A DNA stretch of 64,000 bases from Streptomyces sp. NBC_00178 (GTDB lineage Bacteria; Actinomycetota; Actinomycetes; Streptomycetales; Streptomycetaceae). The stretch's first letter is position 1, and every line of letters begins with the position of its first letter. Below the pieces are notes generated by a model, which was not told the DNA's origin, did no database searches, and worked only from the letters and a program-made list of their open reading frames with translations. Shown one piece after another: positions 17,086 through 25,180 of this stretch. A program made the translations under genes and the position numbers. The stretch covers positions 4,803,501-4,867,500 of the forward strand of contig NZ_CP108143.1 in NCBI RefSeq assembly GCF_036206005.1. The letters are read 5' to 3'.

Positions 17086-17161
17086 CTCCGCGTGACCTCG
17101 CGCGCCATTGTCGCAACTGAACGCGACCGGCGCGGGAAAGTTACGCCGGTTCACCCCTTTC

Positions 17162-17195
17162 GGTGGTGCGACGGACAACCGTCCGTCGCACCACC
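17162..17195. terminator. Hairpin after the ABC importer operon
   Basis: A 15-bp perfect stem (17162-17176 with 17181-17195) closes a 4-nt AACC loop, with no T-tract. It lies between the ATPase stop and the glycosyltransferase start, so it probably isolates the two operons. Confidence 0.72.
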
Positions 17196-17269
17196 CGCAT
17201 ATCCGCTTACGGTCGTCCCGCTGTGAGTCGCCGATCAACGGCGGCCGCCCACAAGGGAGATCAGGGGGT

Positions 17270-19057
17270 GTGCTCGTGCGGATCGGACTCCTCACGGACG
17301 GTGGCTATCCGTATGCGACCGGTGAGTCCAGACTCTGGTGCGACCGTCTGGTGCGCGGTCTGCCGCAGCACGAGTTCGACCTCTTCGCGCTCAGCCGGTC
17401 CGCCGAGCAGGAGCAGCGGGGCTGGGTCAGGCTTCCCGACCGGGTCGGCCGGGTGCGGACCGCGCCGCTGTGGACGTGCGACGACGACGCCCTGCACGCC
17501 CGCAGGCCCCGGGGCCTGCCGCGCAACTTCGCCACGGGCCTCGGGCGGTCGTACGGCAGACGGGACCGGCGGCGCTTCACGGCGCACGTGACACAACTCG
17601 TCGGCGCGGTCTGCGCGGGCGGGGACACGGGACCGGAGTCCGGGGACCTGGTGGACACGGTCGCCGCCGCCCGCTTCACGGAGGGCCTCTACGGACTCGC
17701 CGAACTGGCCCGGGACCGGGGCGGACTGCACACCGCCCTGCGTTCGGAGGCGACCGTACGCATCGTCGAGTCCTCCTGCCGCGCTCCGGGGACCGGCCGG
17801 ACCGTGCACAGCGCCACCGTCCCCGACTACCTCGCCTTCGCCGCCGCCCTGGAGTGCGCCCTGCGCCCGCTGTCCCTCGACTGGTACGAGGAGGACGGCC
17901 TCGGCGCGGTCGACCTGTGCCATGCGGCCTCCGGCGGCGCCGCGGCCCTTCCGGGGCTGCTGGCCAAACGCTTCTTCGGCGTACCGCTGCTGGTGACGGA
18001 GCACGGCGTACCGCTGCGCGCCCACTACCTCGCGGCGCCCGAGGGCGCACCCGGTGCCCCCGTGCGCGCCCTGCTGGCCACCTTCCACGGGCTGCTCGCC
18101 TCCGAGGTCTACCGGCAGGCCGCACTCATCACCCCCGGCAACACCCATGTCCGCCGCTGGCAGGAGCGGTTCGGCGCCGTCCGCGGCAAGCTGCGCACGG
18201 TCTACCCGGGGATGGAGGCGCGGCGGTTCGGAGACGTGGGGGAGGGGGACGACGGCGGCGGCCCCGGCACGCTGGTGTGGATCGGCCGGATCGAACCCGC
18301 CAAGGACCTGATCGCGCTGCTGCACGCCTTCGCCGAGGTGCGCCGGGCCGAACCGGGCACCCGGCTGCGCATCTTCGGCGCCCCGGTCCCGGGGGCCGAG
18401 GGCGACACCTACCTGGACCGGTGCAAGGCGCTCGCCGCCCAGCTCTTCCCCGACGAGGCCACGGACGCGCACACCGTCGGGGACAACCCCGTCACCTTCG
18501 AGGAGATCGGCGGGCCCGAGGTGCCCGACCTCGCGGAGGCGTACGCGGCGGGCGGAGTCGTCGTGCTGTCCAGCGTCGTGGAGGGCTTTCCCATCAGCCT
18601 CGTCGAGGCGATGTTCTGCGCGAGGGCCACCGTCTCGACGGACGTGGGGGCGGTGGTCGAGATCGTCGGCGGCACGGGGCTGGTCGTGCCCCCGCGCAAT
18701 CCGCGGGCGCTCGCCGACGCGTGCGTCGCGCTCCTGCGCGACCCCGAGCGCCGGGCGCGCCTGGGGGCCGCCGCCCGCGCCAGGGCGCTCGAACTCTTCA
18801 CCGTGGAGCAGAACCTCGCCGCGTTCCGCGAGATCTACCTGGACCTGGTGGGGCAGGCCCCGGCCCGCTGGGCCGCCCCGGCCGGTCCCGCGGAGCCGCC
18901 GAGGCCCTTCGCCACGCCCCCCGAGGCGCACGTGCTCGGCTGCCTGCCCGCCCCCACCGAACCGGCCGTGTCCGGGGCGGGCAGACAGCCGAGCTGGGCT
19001 CTCGGCGCCGAGAGCGTGTGCGCGGGCGCACGCGGAGCGGGGAACGGCGATGCGTGA
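17270..19057 (+). CDS. PelF-like glycosyltransferase (DUF3492 plus GT4 domain)
   Basis: 595 residues. The N-terminal DUF3492 part opens with VRIGLLTDGGYPYATG and contains LLVTEHGVPLR, both hallmarks of PelF-like enzymes. The GT-B C-terminal half has TLVWIGRIEPAKDLIALLHAF (residues about 335-355), the nucleotide-sugar binding VVLSSVVEGFPISLVEAMFCARATVSTDVGA with the E-x7-E motif, and a Pro/Ala-rich tail of about 70 residues. PelF polymerises GalNAc/GlcNAc-type sugars from UDP donors on the cytoplasmic side. The GTG at 17270 has GGGAGA nine nt upstream. The downstream gene overlaps it by 8 bp. Specificity is inferred from the family. Confidence 0.88.
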   Translation: MLVRIGLLTDGGYPYATGESRLWCDRLVRGLPQHEFDLFALSRSAEQEQRGWVRLPDRVGRVRTAPLWTCDDDALHARRPRGLPRNFATGLGRSYGRRDRRRFTAHVTQLVGAVCAGGDTGPESGDLVDTVAAARFTEGLYGLAELARDRGGLHTALRSEATVRIVESSCRAPGTGRTVHSATVPDYLAFAAALECALRPLSLDWYEEDGLGAVDLCHAASGGAAALPGLLAKRFFGVPLLVTEHGVPLRAHYLAAPEGAPGAPVRALLATFHGLLASEVYRQAALITPGNTHVRRWQERFGAVRGKLRTVYPGMEARRFGDVGEGDDGGGPGTLVWIGRIEPAKDLIALLHAFAEVRRAEPGTRLRIFGAPVPGAEGDTYLDRCKALAAQLFPDEATDAHTVGDNPVTFEEIGGPEVPDLAEAYAAGGVVVLSSVVEGFPISLVEAMFCARATVSTDVGAVVEIVGGTGLVVPPRNPRALADACVALLRDPERRARLGAAARARALELFTVEQNLAAFREIYLDLVGQAPARWAAPAGPAEPPRPFATPPEAHVLGCLPAPTEPAVSGAGRQPSWALGAESVCAGARGAGNGDA

Positions 19058-20285
19058 CGAGACGAGCGCCCACGACCACGGAGGCGCCCCCATGCGCGGA
19101 CCGGCCGACGCTCCCGACGCCGGGCGGGAAGCCGCGGACCCGAGCGCCGCGGCGGTCGGGTCCGCCGTCCGGGCGCCCGAGATCGCGTACCGCCCCGCCC
19201 GCAGGACCGCCACGCGGCGCGGCCCCGCCGACCCGGTGAAGGTGCTCATGCACCGCCACCGCGACCTCTGCGAGCGCGCCGTCGACCCCCTGGAGATCGC
19301 CGCCGGCCTGGAGGCGCACGGCCTCACCGACCGCACCGCGGCCCGCTACCGGCACCGCGACGTCTTCTCGCTCGCGGAGGAGCTCTACGCCCGCTACCCC
19401 GGCACGGGCAGGCCCGCGCCCGCGTCCCGCCCGCCGCACCCGCACCCGGCCGGGGAAGGCCGGGCCGGATGGACCCTGTCCGCCCTGGTGCCCGGCGCCG
19501 CCTGCCTCGCGACCGCCGGAGCGCTCCGGGCCACCGCAGGGGTGCTCGGCGGGGAGGCCCGCCTGGCGATGACCGCCGCGGGAGCACTCCTCGTCCTCCT
19601 CGGACTCCGGCTCTGCCTGCGCGACGGCCCGCTGCGCGCCCGGGACGGCGTCGGCGGCGTCACGCTCTACGTCTGCTGGCTCCTCGGATACGCCGTGTAC
19701 GGCGACGACCTGATCGCCCAGGTCATCAGCGGCGGACCCGACGGGGCCTGGGCGGCCTCGCCCGCCCCCCTGCCGGGGCTGGTGCTGGCGCTGGTCCCGG
19801 CGGCCTGGTGCGCCCATCTCTTCGCCGAGCACGCCCGCCGCCGCCTCGCGGGCTCACACGCCCTGGCGGAGTTCGGCGCCGGCGTACGCCCCCTGCTGTT
19901 CGCCGTCGTGGCGCTCCACCTCTGCGCACTGGCCGCCCTCCTCTTCCTCACCGACCTCGGATACGGCGGAGAGCACGGCGTCCCCACCGGCGCGGCCGCG
20001 CTCGGCCTGCTGCTGTTCCTGGCCCGCCTGCTCGCCGTCCACGGCTTCCCCGAACCCGCCGCCACCGGACTGGCGGCCGCCTGCGCCGTCGAGGTCGGGG
20101 CCCCCTTCCTGGTGCTCTCCGGACGGCTGCCGGGCCTCGGCCTCCTCGCCGCTCCGGTCGACGCGCTCGTCGCCGCGGCGGGACCCGGCGGCGTGTCCGC
20201 CCTCGCCTGCGGGGTCGCCGCCCTCGCGCTGCTGCTCCACGCATCGGTCACCCTCACCCGGGCCTCCGCCCACGCCCCGGCGTAG
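19050..20285 (+). CDS. Polytopic membrane protein of the polysaccharide cluster, function unknown
   Basis: 411 residues. Residues 1-130 are soluble and contain a helical conserved-looking block (LMHRHRDLCERAVDPLEIAAGLEAH continuing to FSLAEELYARYPG). The rest has about eight to ten hydrophobic helices. No transporter signature is recognised; PelG, the membrane partner of PelF, is of similar size with 12 helices, so an analogous role in moving a growing polymer is possible but unproven. The ATG at 19050 lies inside the end of the glycosyltransferase gene (8-bp overlap), a strong sign that both work together. Confidence 0.75.
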   Translation: MRDETSAHDHGGAPMRGPADAPDAGREAADPSAAAVGSAVRAPEIAYRPARRTATRRGPADPVKVLMHRHRDLCERAVDPLEIAAGLEAHGLTDRTAARYRHRDVFSLAEELYARYPGTGRPAPASRPPHPHPAGEGRAGWTLSALVPGAACLATAGALRATAGVLGGEARLAMTAAGALLVLLGLRLCLRDGPLRARDGVGGVTLYVCWLLGYAVYGDDLIAQVISGGPDGAWAASPAPLPGLVLALVPAAWCAHLFAEHARRRLAGSHALAEFGAGVRPLLFAVVALHLCALAALLFLTDLGYGGEHGVPTGAAALGLLLFLARLLAVHGFPEPAATGLAAACAVEVGAPFLVLSGRLPGLGLLAAPVDALVAAAGPGGVSALACGVAALALLLHASVTLTRASAHAPA

Positions 20286-20365
20286 CCGGACCGCCCGACC
20301 CCCCGCGGAGCCGACGCCGCGGGTCTTCCCACCCGCCCCACACCTTCCTCAAGGAGACACCGGAC

Positions 20366-20425
20366 ATGACCCGCCAATCCCCCGCACCGGCACCGCGCCG
20401 TCGGCACCGAAGGGGTGCGCGATGA
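20366..20425 (+). CDS. 19-aa basic mini-ORF coupled to the epimerase gene
   Basis: ATG at 20366 follows a strong ribosome binding site (AAGGAGA, about 9 nt spacing) and encodes MTRQSPAPAPRRRHRRGAR. Its TGA overlaps the ATG of the epimerase gene (ATGA at 20422). The epimerase has no good binding site of its own, so the mini-ORF probably delivers ribosomes to it. Whether the peptide itself has a role is unknown. Confidence 0.5.
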   Translation: MTRQSPAPAPRRRHRRGAR

Positions 20426-21387
20426 GGGTTCTGCTGCTCGGAGCCAACGGATTCCTCGGCCGCTTCGTCGCCGACCGGCTGCTCGCCGACCCGGCCGTGC
20501 ACCTCACGGCGCTCGGCCGCGGCGACGACGCCGACGTGCGGTTCGACCTCGCGGGCGGCAGCCCGGGTGCGCTCACCCGCTTCCTGGACGCCGTCCACCC
20601 GGGGGTCGTCGTCAACTGCGCCGGTGCCACCCGGGGCGGCGCCCGCGATCTGACCCGTCACAACACCGTCGCGGTCGCCACGGTCTGCGAGGCCATGCGC
20701 CGCAGCAGTTGCAGCGCCCGGCTCGTCCAGGTCGGCTGCGCCTCCGAGTACGGGCCCTCGCAGCCCGGCTCGTCCACCGCCGAGGACGCGGTCCCCCGCC
20801 CGGGCGGTCCCTACGGTGTCAGCAAGCTGGCCGCCACCGAACTCGTCCTCGGCTCCGGTCTGGACGCGGTCGTGCTGCGGGTCTTCTCGCCTGTCGGGCC
20901 CGGTACCCCCGCGGGCTCGCCGCTCGGCAGGCTCGCGGAGACGATGCGCCGCGCCATGCAGGCCGGTGACCCCGAACTCAAGCTCAGCGGCCTCGGGGTG
21001 CAGCGCGACTTCGTCGACGTGCGGGACGTGGCGCGCGCCGTGCACGCGGCCTCGCTCTCCGCTGCCCAGGGCGTGGTCAACATCGGTACGGGCCGGGCCG
21101 TCCGGCTGCGCGACGCGGCAGCCGTCCTCGCCCGGGTGGCCGGATACACCGGCGCGCTTCACGAGCTGGACACGCCCCCCTCGCGGCTGCCGATCGGAGC
21201 CCAGCGGGCCTCGGCGGAGTCCGTGGTGGAGCAGCTCGCCGTCACCCCGTCCCCCTACCCCGACGGCTGCGGGGCCTGGCAGCAGGCCGACGTGCGCACC
21301 GCCCGGGACCGGCTGGGCTGGCGTCCCCGCATCAACCTGGAGGAGTCGCTCGCCGACATCTGGATGGAGGCGGCGTGCCGCATCTGA
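20422..21387 (+). CDS. NAD-dependent epimerase/dehydratase (extended SDR)
   Basis: 321 residues. The Rossmann start MRVLLLGANGFLGRF has the GxxGxxG NAD motif; the catalytic region shows GCASEYGPS and YGVSK (YxxxK, near residues 133-137). Later segments QRDFVDVRDVARAVHAA and VVNIGTGRAVRLRDAA are typical of nucleotide-sugar epimerases and dehydratases. It likely supplies a modified UDP-sugar, for instance the galacto form, to the neighbouring glycosyltransferase. It is coupled upstream to a 19-aa ORF and overlaps the next gene by 13 bp. Confidence 0.87.
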   Translation: MRVLLLGANGFLGRFVADRLLADPAVHLTALGRGDDADVRFDLAGGSPGALTRFLDAVHPGVVVNCAGATRGGARDLTRHNTVAVATVCEAMRRSSCSARLVQVGCASEYGPSQPGSSTAEDAVPRPGGPYGVSKLAATELVLGSGLDAVVLRVFSPVGPGTPAGSPLGRLAETMRRAMQAGDPELKLSGLGVQRDFVDVRDVARAVHAASLSAAQGVVNIGTGRAVRLRDAAAVLARVAGYTGALHELDTPPSRLPIGAQRASAESVVEQLAVTPSPYPDGCGAWQQADVRTARDRLGWRPRINLEESLADIWMEAACRI

Positions 21388-22202
21388 CCCGGCCCGGCGC
21401 CGCCGTACGGACCGGCGGCGCCGAGCAGCTGGGTGTCGGCGTGCCCGGCTACGCCCATCCGCTGCTCGCGCCCGCCGAGTGGGCCGGGCTCAGCAGGCCC
21501 GGCACGCCGCTGCACTGGGCGGTGCTCAACATCGACGACGGGCCGGGCACCCGGCCCGACCCGCACTGCCTGGAGGCTGCCGGCCGGCTGCGGAACGCCC
21601 GCGAGCGGGCCCTGCACGGGGAGGCGCCCGAGGACGGCGTCCGGGCCGCGGGCGGCCGGCTGCTGGGTCACCTCGACCTGGCCTTCGGGGGCCGGCCCTT
21701 CGACGAGATCGTCGCGGACGCCCGGTCCTACCTCGACTGGTACCGCGTCGGCGGCTTCTACCTCGACCGCTGTCCGGCCGGGCGCGACCTGCTCCCGGCG
21801 GTGCGCCGCCTGACCGGCACGCTCGGCGCGCTCCTGGCCGGCAGCGACAGCGCGGACCCGGAGGGCGGACGGCTGGTCCTGGGCCACGACACCCATCCGT
21901 ATCCGGGATACGCGGAGGCCGCCGACCAGCTGGTGACCTTCCGCGGCGCGTGGGCGGACTACCGCTGGTCCCAGGTGGCCGAGTGGACCGCGGGGTACGA
22001 GCCGGGCCGCTTCGCCCACTTCGTGCACGGCGTTCCGCGCACCCATCTGGAGGAGGCCATGCGCATCGCCCGCTGGCAGGGCGCTGGCACGGTCTTCTTC
22101 ACGGACCGGGACGGCATGCGGGGACAAACCGACCCATTCGAGACGCTGCCCAGCTACTGGGACGAATTCGTCTCGCGGATCGGACCTGGTATCTCGGAAT
22201 GA
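21375..22202 (+). CDS. Spherulation-specific family 4 (GH135-like) protein
   Basis: 275 residues with a predicted TIM-barrel. Markers of the spherulin-4 family are VGVPGYAHPL (residues 21-30), AVLNIDDGPGTRPD (49-62), LGHLDLAFGGRP (98-108) and GFYLDRCP (127-134). Members such as fungal Sph3 cleave alpha-1,4-linked N-acetylgalactosamine polymers. Here the usual FFDE pair at the end of the fourth strand is LDR (Asp131, Arg132), so one acidic residue is lost. There is no signal peptide, unlike secreted members. The GTG start lies 13 bp inside the epimerase gene. It closes the five-ORF polysaccharide-like unit. Confidence 0.8.
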   Translation: MPHLTRPGAAVRTGGAEQLGVGVPGYAHPLLAPAEWAGLSRPGTPLHWAVLNIDDGPGTRPDPHCLEAAGRLRNARERALHGEAPEDGVRAAGGRLLGHLDLAFGGRPFDEIVADARSYLDWYRVGGFYLDRCPAGRDLLPAVRRLTGTLGALLAGSDSADPEGGRLVLGHDTHPYPGYAEAADQLVTFRGAWADYRWSQVAEWTAGYEPGRFAHFVHGVPRTHLEEAMRIARWQGAGTVFFTDRDGMRGQTDPFETLPSYWDEFVSRIGPGISE

Positions 22203-22236
22203 CGGGCGGCGTGGCAGTGTTACGGGAGAACAACCG

Positions 22237-22258
22237 TACGTAGATGAAGTACGTAGAA
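22237..22258 (+). repeat. Direct repeat in the moeZ upstream region
   Basis: GTACGTAGA occurs at 22237-22245 and again at 22250-22258, just upstream of moeZ in an AT-richer stretch. It may be part of the promoter or a regulator site. Confidence 0.35.
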
Positions 22259-22286
22259 ACCGACCACCTGCATTGTTGAGGTTCGT

Positions 22287-23465
22287 GTGTCGCTGCCACC
22301 CCTGGTCGAGCCGGCTGCCGAGCTCACCGTCGATGAGGTCCGCAGGTACTCCCGCCACCTGATCATCCCGGATGTCGGGATGGACGGTCAGAAGAGGCTG
22401 AAGAACGCCAAGGTGCTCTGTGTCGGCGCCGGCGGCCTCGGTTCGCCGGCCCTGATGTACATGGCCGCGGCCGGTGTCGGCACGCTCGGCATCGTCGAGT
22501 TCGACGAGGTCGACGAGTCGAACCTGCAGCGCCAGGTCATCCACAGTCAGGCCGACATCGGCAAGTCCAAGGCCCAGTCGGCCAAGGAGACCGTGCAGGG
22601 GATCAACCCCCTGGTGAACGTCGTCCTTCACGAGGAGCGGCTCGAAGCCGACAACGTGATGGACATCTTCGCGCAGTACGACCTGATCGTGGACGGCACG
22701 GACAACTTCGCCACCCGCTATCTCGTCAACGACGCCGCGGTCCTGCTGAACAAGCCCTACGTCTGGGGCTCGATCTACCGCTTCGACGGCCAGGCGTCCG
22801 TGTTCTGGTCCGAGCACGGCCCCTGCTACCGCTGCCTCTACCCGGAGCCGCCGCCGCCCGGCATGGTTCCCTCCTGCGCCGAGGGCGGTGTCCTGGGTGT
22901 GCTCTGCGCGTCCATCGGCTCCATCCAGGTCAACGAGGCCATCAAGCTGCTCGCCGGGATCGGTGACCCGCTGGTCGGCCGTCTGATGATCTACGACGCG
23001 CTGGAGATGCAGTACCGCCAGGTCAAGGTCCGCAAGGACCCCGACTGCGCGGTCTGCGGCGAGAGCCCCACCGTCACCGAGCTCATCGACTACGAGGCCT
23101 TCTGCGGCGTCGTGTCCGAGGAGGCCCAGGAGGCGGCGGCCGGTTCCACGATCACTCCCAAGCAGCTCAAGGAGTGGATCGACGGCGACGAGAAGATCGA
23201 GATCATCGACGTCCGCGAGCCGAACGAGTACGAGATCGTCTCGATCCCCGGATCCCGGCTGGTCCCGAAGAACGAGTTCCTGATGGGCAACGCCCTCCAG
23301 GACCTCCCCCAGGACAGGCGCATCGTCCTGAACTGCAAGACCGGCGTCCGCAGCGCCGAGGTCCTCGCGGTCCTCAAGTCGGCGGGCTTCGCCGACGCGG
23401 TGCACGTCGGTGGCGGTGTCATCGGCTGGGTCAACCAGATCGAGCCCGAGAAGCCGGTCTACTAG
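22287..23465 (+). CDS. moeZ: MoeZ: adenylyltransferase/sulfurtransferase (MoeB-rhodanese fusion)
   Basis: 392 residues. The N-terminal E1-like domain has CVGAGGLGSPALMYMAAAG (ATP binding, residues about 47-65), DNFATRYLVNDA, and Zn-binding CYRC and CAVC pairs. The C-terminal rhodanese domain (about 290-392) has IIDVREPNEYEI and the catalytic loop Cys in NCKTGVRS. The enzyme adenylates the C-terminal glycine of small ubiquitin-like sulfur carriers (MoaD, ThiS, CysO type) and hands on sulfur, serving molybdopterin, thiamine, cysteine and some natural-product pathways. MoaE sits 33 kb away at 55.5 kb. GTG start with GAGG close upstream. A terminator follows 18 nt after the stop. Confidence 0.96.
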   Translation: MSLPPLVEPAAELTVDEVRRYSRHLIIPDVGMDGQKRLKNAKVLCVGAGGLGSPALMYMAAAGVGTLGIVEFDEVDESNLQRQVIHSQADIGKSKAQSAKETVQGINPLVNVVLHEERLEADNVMDIFAQYDLIVDGTDNFATRYLVNDAAVLLNKPYVWGSIYRFDGQASVFWSEHGPCYRCLYPEPPPPGMVPSCAEGGVLGVLCASIGSIQVNEAIKLLAGIGDPLVGRLMIYDALEMQYRQVKVRKDPDCAVCGESPTVTELIDYEAFCGVVSEEAQEAAAGSTITPKQLKEWIDGDEKIEIIDVREPNEYEIVSIPGSRLVPKNEFLMGNALQDLPQDRRIVLNCKTGVRSAEVLAVLKSAGFADAVHVGGGVIGWVNQIEPEKPVY

Positions 23466-23483
23466 ACCGGGGCACGACCTGAG

Positions 23484-23514
23484 AAGGGCCGGTTCCCGTG
23501 CGGAACCGGCCCTT
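23484..23514 (+). terminator. Terminator after moeZ
   Basis: A 13-bp perfect stem (23484-23496 with 23502-23514), 5-nt loop, TTT at the 3' side. It lies between converging genes. Confidence 0.82.
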
Positions 23515-23562
23515 TCGCATGCCTGCGGGCCGCGTTTCCCGTCTCCCCGTGGCCTTCGGGCG

Positions 23563-25113
23563 TCAGGAGCAGGTGCGTCCGTCCGCCGGGACCTCTCCGT
23601 CCAGGAAGTAGGCGTCGACCAGCGAGGTCACACAGGGGCTCTCGCCGTACGCCCCGTGCCCCTCGCCCTTGTTGGTCACCATGACGCCGACCCCCTCGCC
23701 CAGTTCGTCCGCCATCCGCCGCGCGCCCTCGTAGGGCGTCGCAGGGTCGCCGGTCGTGCCGATGACCAGGATCGGGGCGGCGCCCGGCGCCGAGGCCTCG
23801 GGGGTGTCGTGCTCGCCCTCGACCGGCCACCCCGCGCACCAGCCGGCCGTGTCCCAGGCGAGGAACGGGCCGAAGACGGGTGAGAGCCTCCGGAACTCGG
23901 GGAGGAGCGCACGGGCCTCGGCGGCCGTGGGCCTCGCCCGGGTGTCGGCGCAGGAGATCGCCCGCTGCGAGTGGTTCTGGGTGCCGTAATGCCCGTCCGC
24001 GTCGCGCCCGTTGTACGAGTCGGCCAGTTCCAGCAGGCGATCTCCCCTGCCGCTCTTCTCGGCCTCGTCGAGTGCGGCCGTCAGCGACGGCCAGCCGCTC
24101 TTGGAGTAGAGGGGCGTCACGATGCCGGTGACGGCGAGCGATTCACTGAGCTCGCGGCCGGAGGAGGTCGGCAGCGGATCGGTGTCGAGCCGCCGGAGGA
24201 GGGCCGCCGTGCGCCGGGTGCCCGCCCCTGGGTCCTGGCCCCGGTCCCGGAAGTAGTTCTCCAGTGCCCGCTGGAAGCCCGTCGCCTGGTTGCGGGCGTG
24301 GCCCACGGAGTCCGCGGTCGGATCGACCACGGCGTCCAGCACGACCCGCCCGACGCGCTCGGGGAACAGGTGGGCGTAGGTGCCGCCGAGCTCCGTGCCG
24401 TACGAGATGCCGAAGTACGACAGCTTCTCGTCACCGAGCGCGGCGCGGATCAGGTCCATGTCCCGGGCGGCGTTCGTCGTGCCGACATGCGGGAGCACCG
24501 CGCCGGAGAGCCGGGCACAGCCCGCGCCGAAGGCCCTGCCGTCGGCGACGAACGCGGCCTCCTCGGCGGCCGTGTCCGGGGTCATGTCGATCTCGCGGTA
24601 GCTCTTCTCCTGCTCCTCGTCGTCACGGCAGCGGACCCCCTCGCTCGCCGCGACCCCGCGCGGGTCGAAGCCCACCAGGTCGTAACGGGTGTTCAGCTCC
24701 CTGTACGCGTCGGCCGCACGCGGCAGGATGCCGACGCCGGAACCGCCCGGGCCGCCGAAGTCGAAGAGCATCGAACCCAGCCGCTCGCTCTTCCTGGTGG
24801 CCGGTTTCCGGATCAGTGCGATCCCGATCGTCCTCCCGTCCGGTTCGGCGTGGTCGAGGGGAACCCGGACGGTCGCGCACCGCCAGGCCGGGCCGGGTGC
24901 CTCGCCGTCCTCCGGGGCCCCGCAGCGTCTCCAGTCCAGCGGCCCGGACGAGGCGGACGCTGCGGACGGGGAGCCGTCCGACGCCCGCGGCCCCTTGGAT
25001 TCCGGGGGAGACGCCGGGCCTCCGTCGCAGCCCGCGAGCAGCACCGGTGTCAGCAGTGCGGCGCAGGCCGCGGCCACGGCGCCGCGGACCCTTCCGTGTA
25101 CGCGCATCCGCAT
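23563..25113 (-). CDS. Secreted lipoprotein alpha/beta hydrolase, TAP-like (SlpD/SlpE type)
   Basis: 516 residues. A lipoprotein signal ends in LLAGC (acyl-Cys29). After a Ser/Pro-rich linker comes the peptidase fold: VRVPLDHAEPDG, FDFGGPGGSG (oxyanion), YDLVGFDPRGVAASEGVRC, nucleophile in FGISYGTELGG, then the TAP-like C-terminal domain with VIGTTGDPATPYEGA and the catalytic His in KGEGHGAYG. These enzymes (Streptomyces tripeptidyl aminopeptidase family) remove tripeptides from peptide N-termini outside the cell. ATG 25113 gives a clean signal peptide; ATG 25107 is also possible. It is paralogous to the gene 67 bp upstream and probably co-transcribed. Confidence 0.9.
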   Translation of the reverse strand: MRMRVHGRVRGAVAAACAALLTPVLLAGCDGGPASPPESKGPRASDGSPSAASASSGPLDWRRCGAPEDGEAPGPAWRCATVRVPLDHAEPDGRTIGIALIRKPATRKSERLGSMLFDFGGPGGSGVGILPRAADAYRELNTRYDLVGFDPRGVAASEGVRCRDDEEQEKSYREIDMTPDTAAEEAAFVADGRAFGAGCARLSGAVLPHVGTTNAARDMDLIRAALGDEKLSYFGISYGTELGGTYAHLFPERVGRVVLDAVVDPTADSVGHARNQATGFQRALENYFRDRGQDPGAGTRRTAALLRRLDTDPLPTSSGRELSESLAVTGIVTPLYSKSGWPSLTAALDEAEKSGRGDRLLELADSYNGRDADGHYGTQNHSQRAISCADTRARPTAAEARALLPEFRRLSPVFGPFLAWDTAGWCAGWPVEGEHDTPEASAPGAAPILVIGTTGDPATPYEGARRMADELGEGVGVMVTNKGEGHGAYGESPCVTSLVDAYFLDGEVPADGRTCS

Positions 25114-25180
25114 TCTTCCCCGCCCCCGCCGGTGACCCGGGACCCTGCCGGGTACCGCTGTCAGGCCGTCCAACGAGCGG

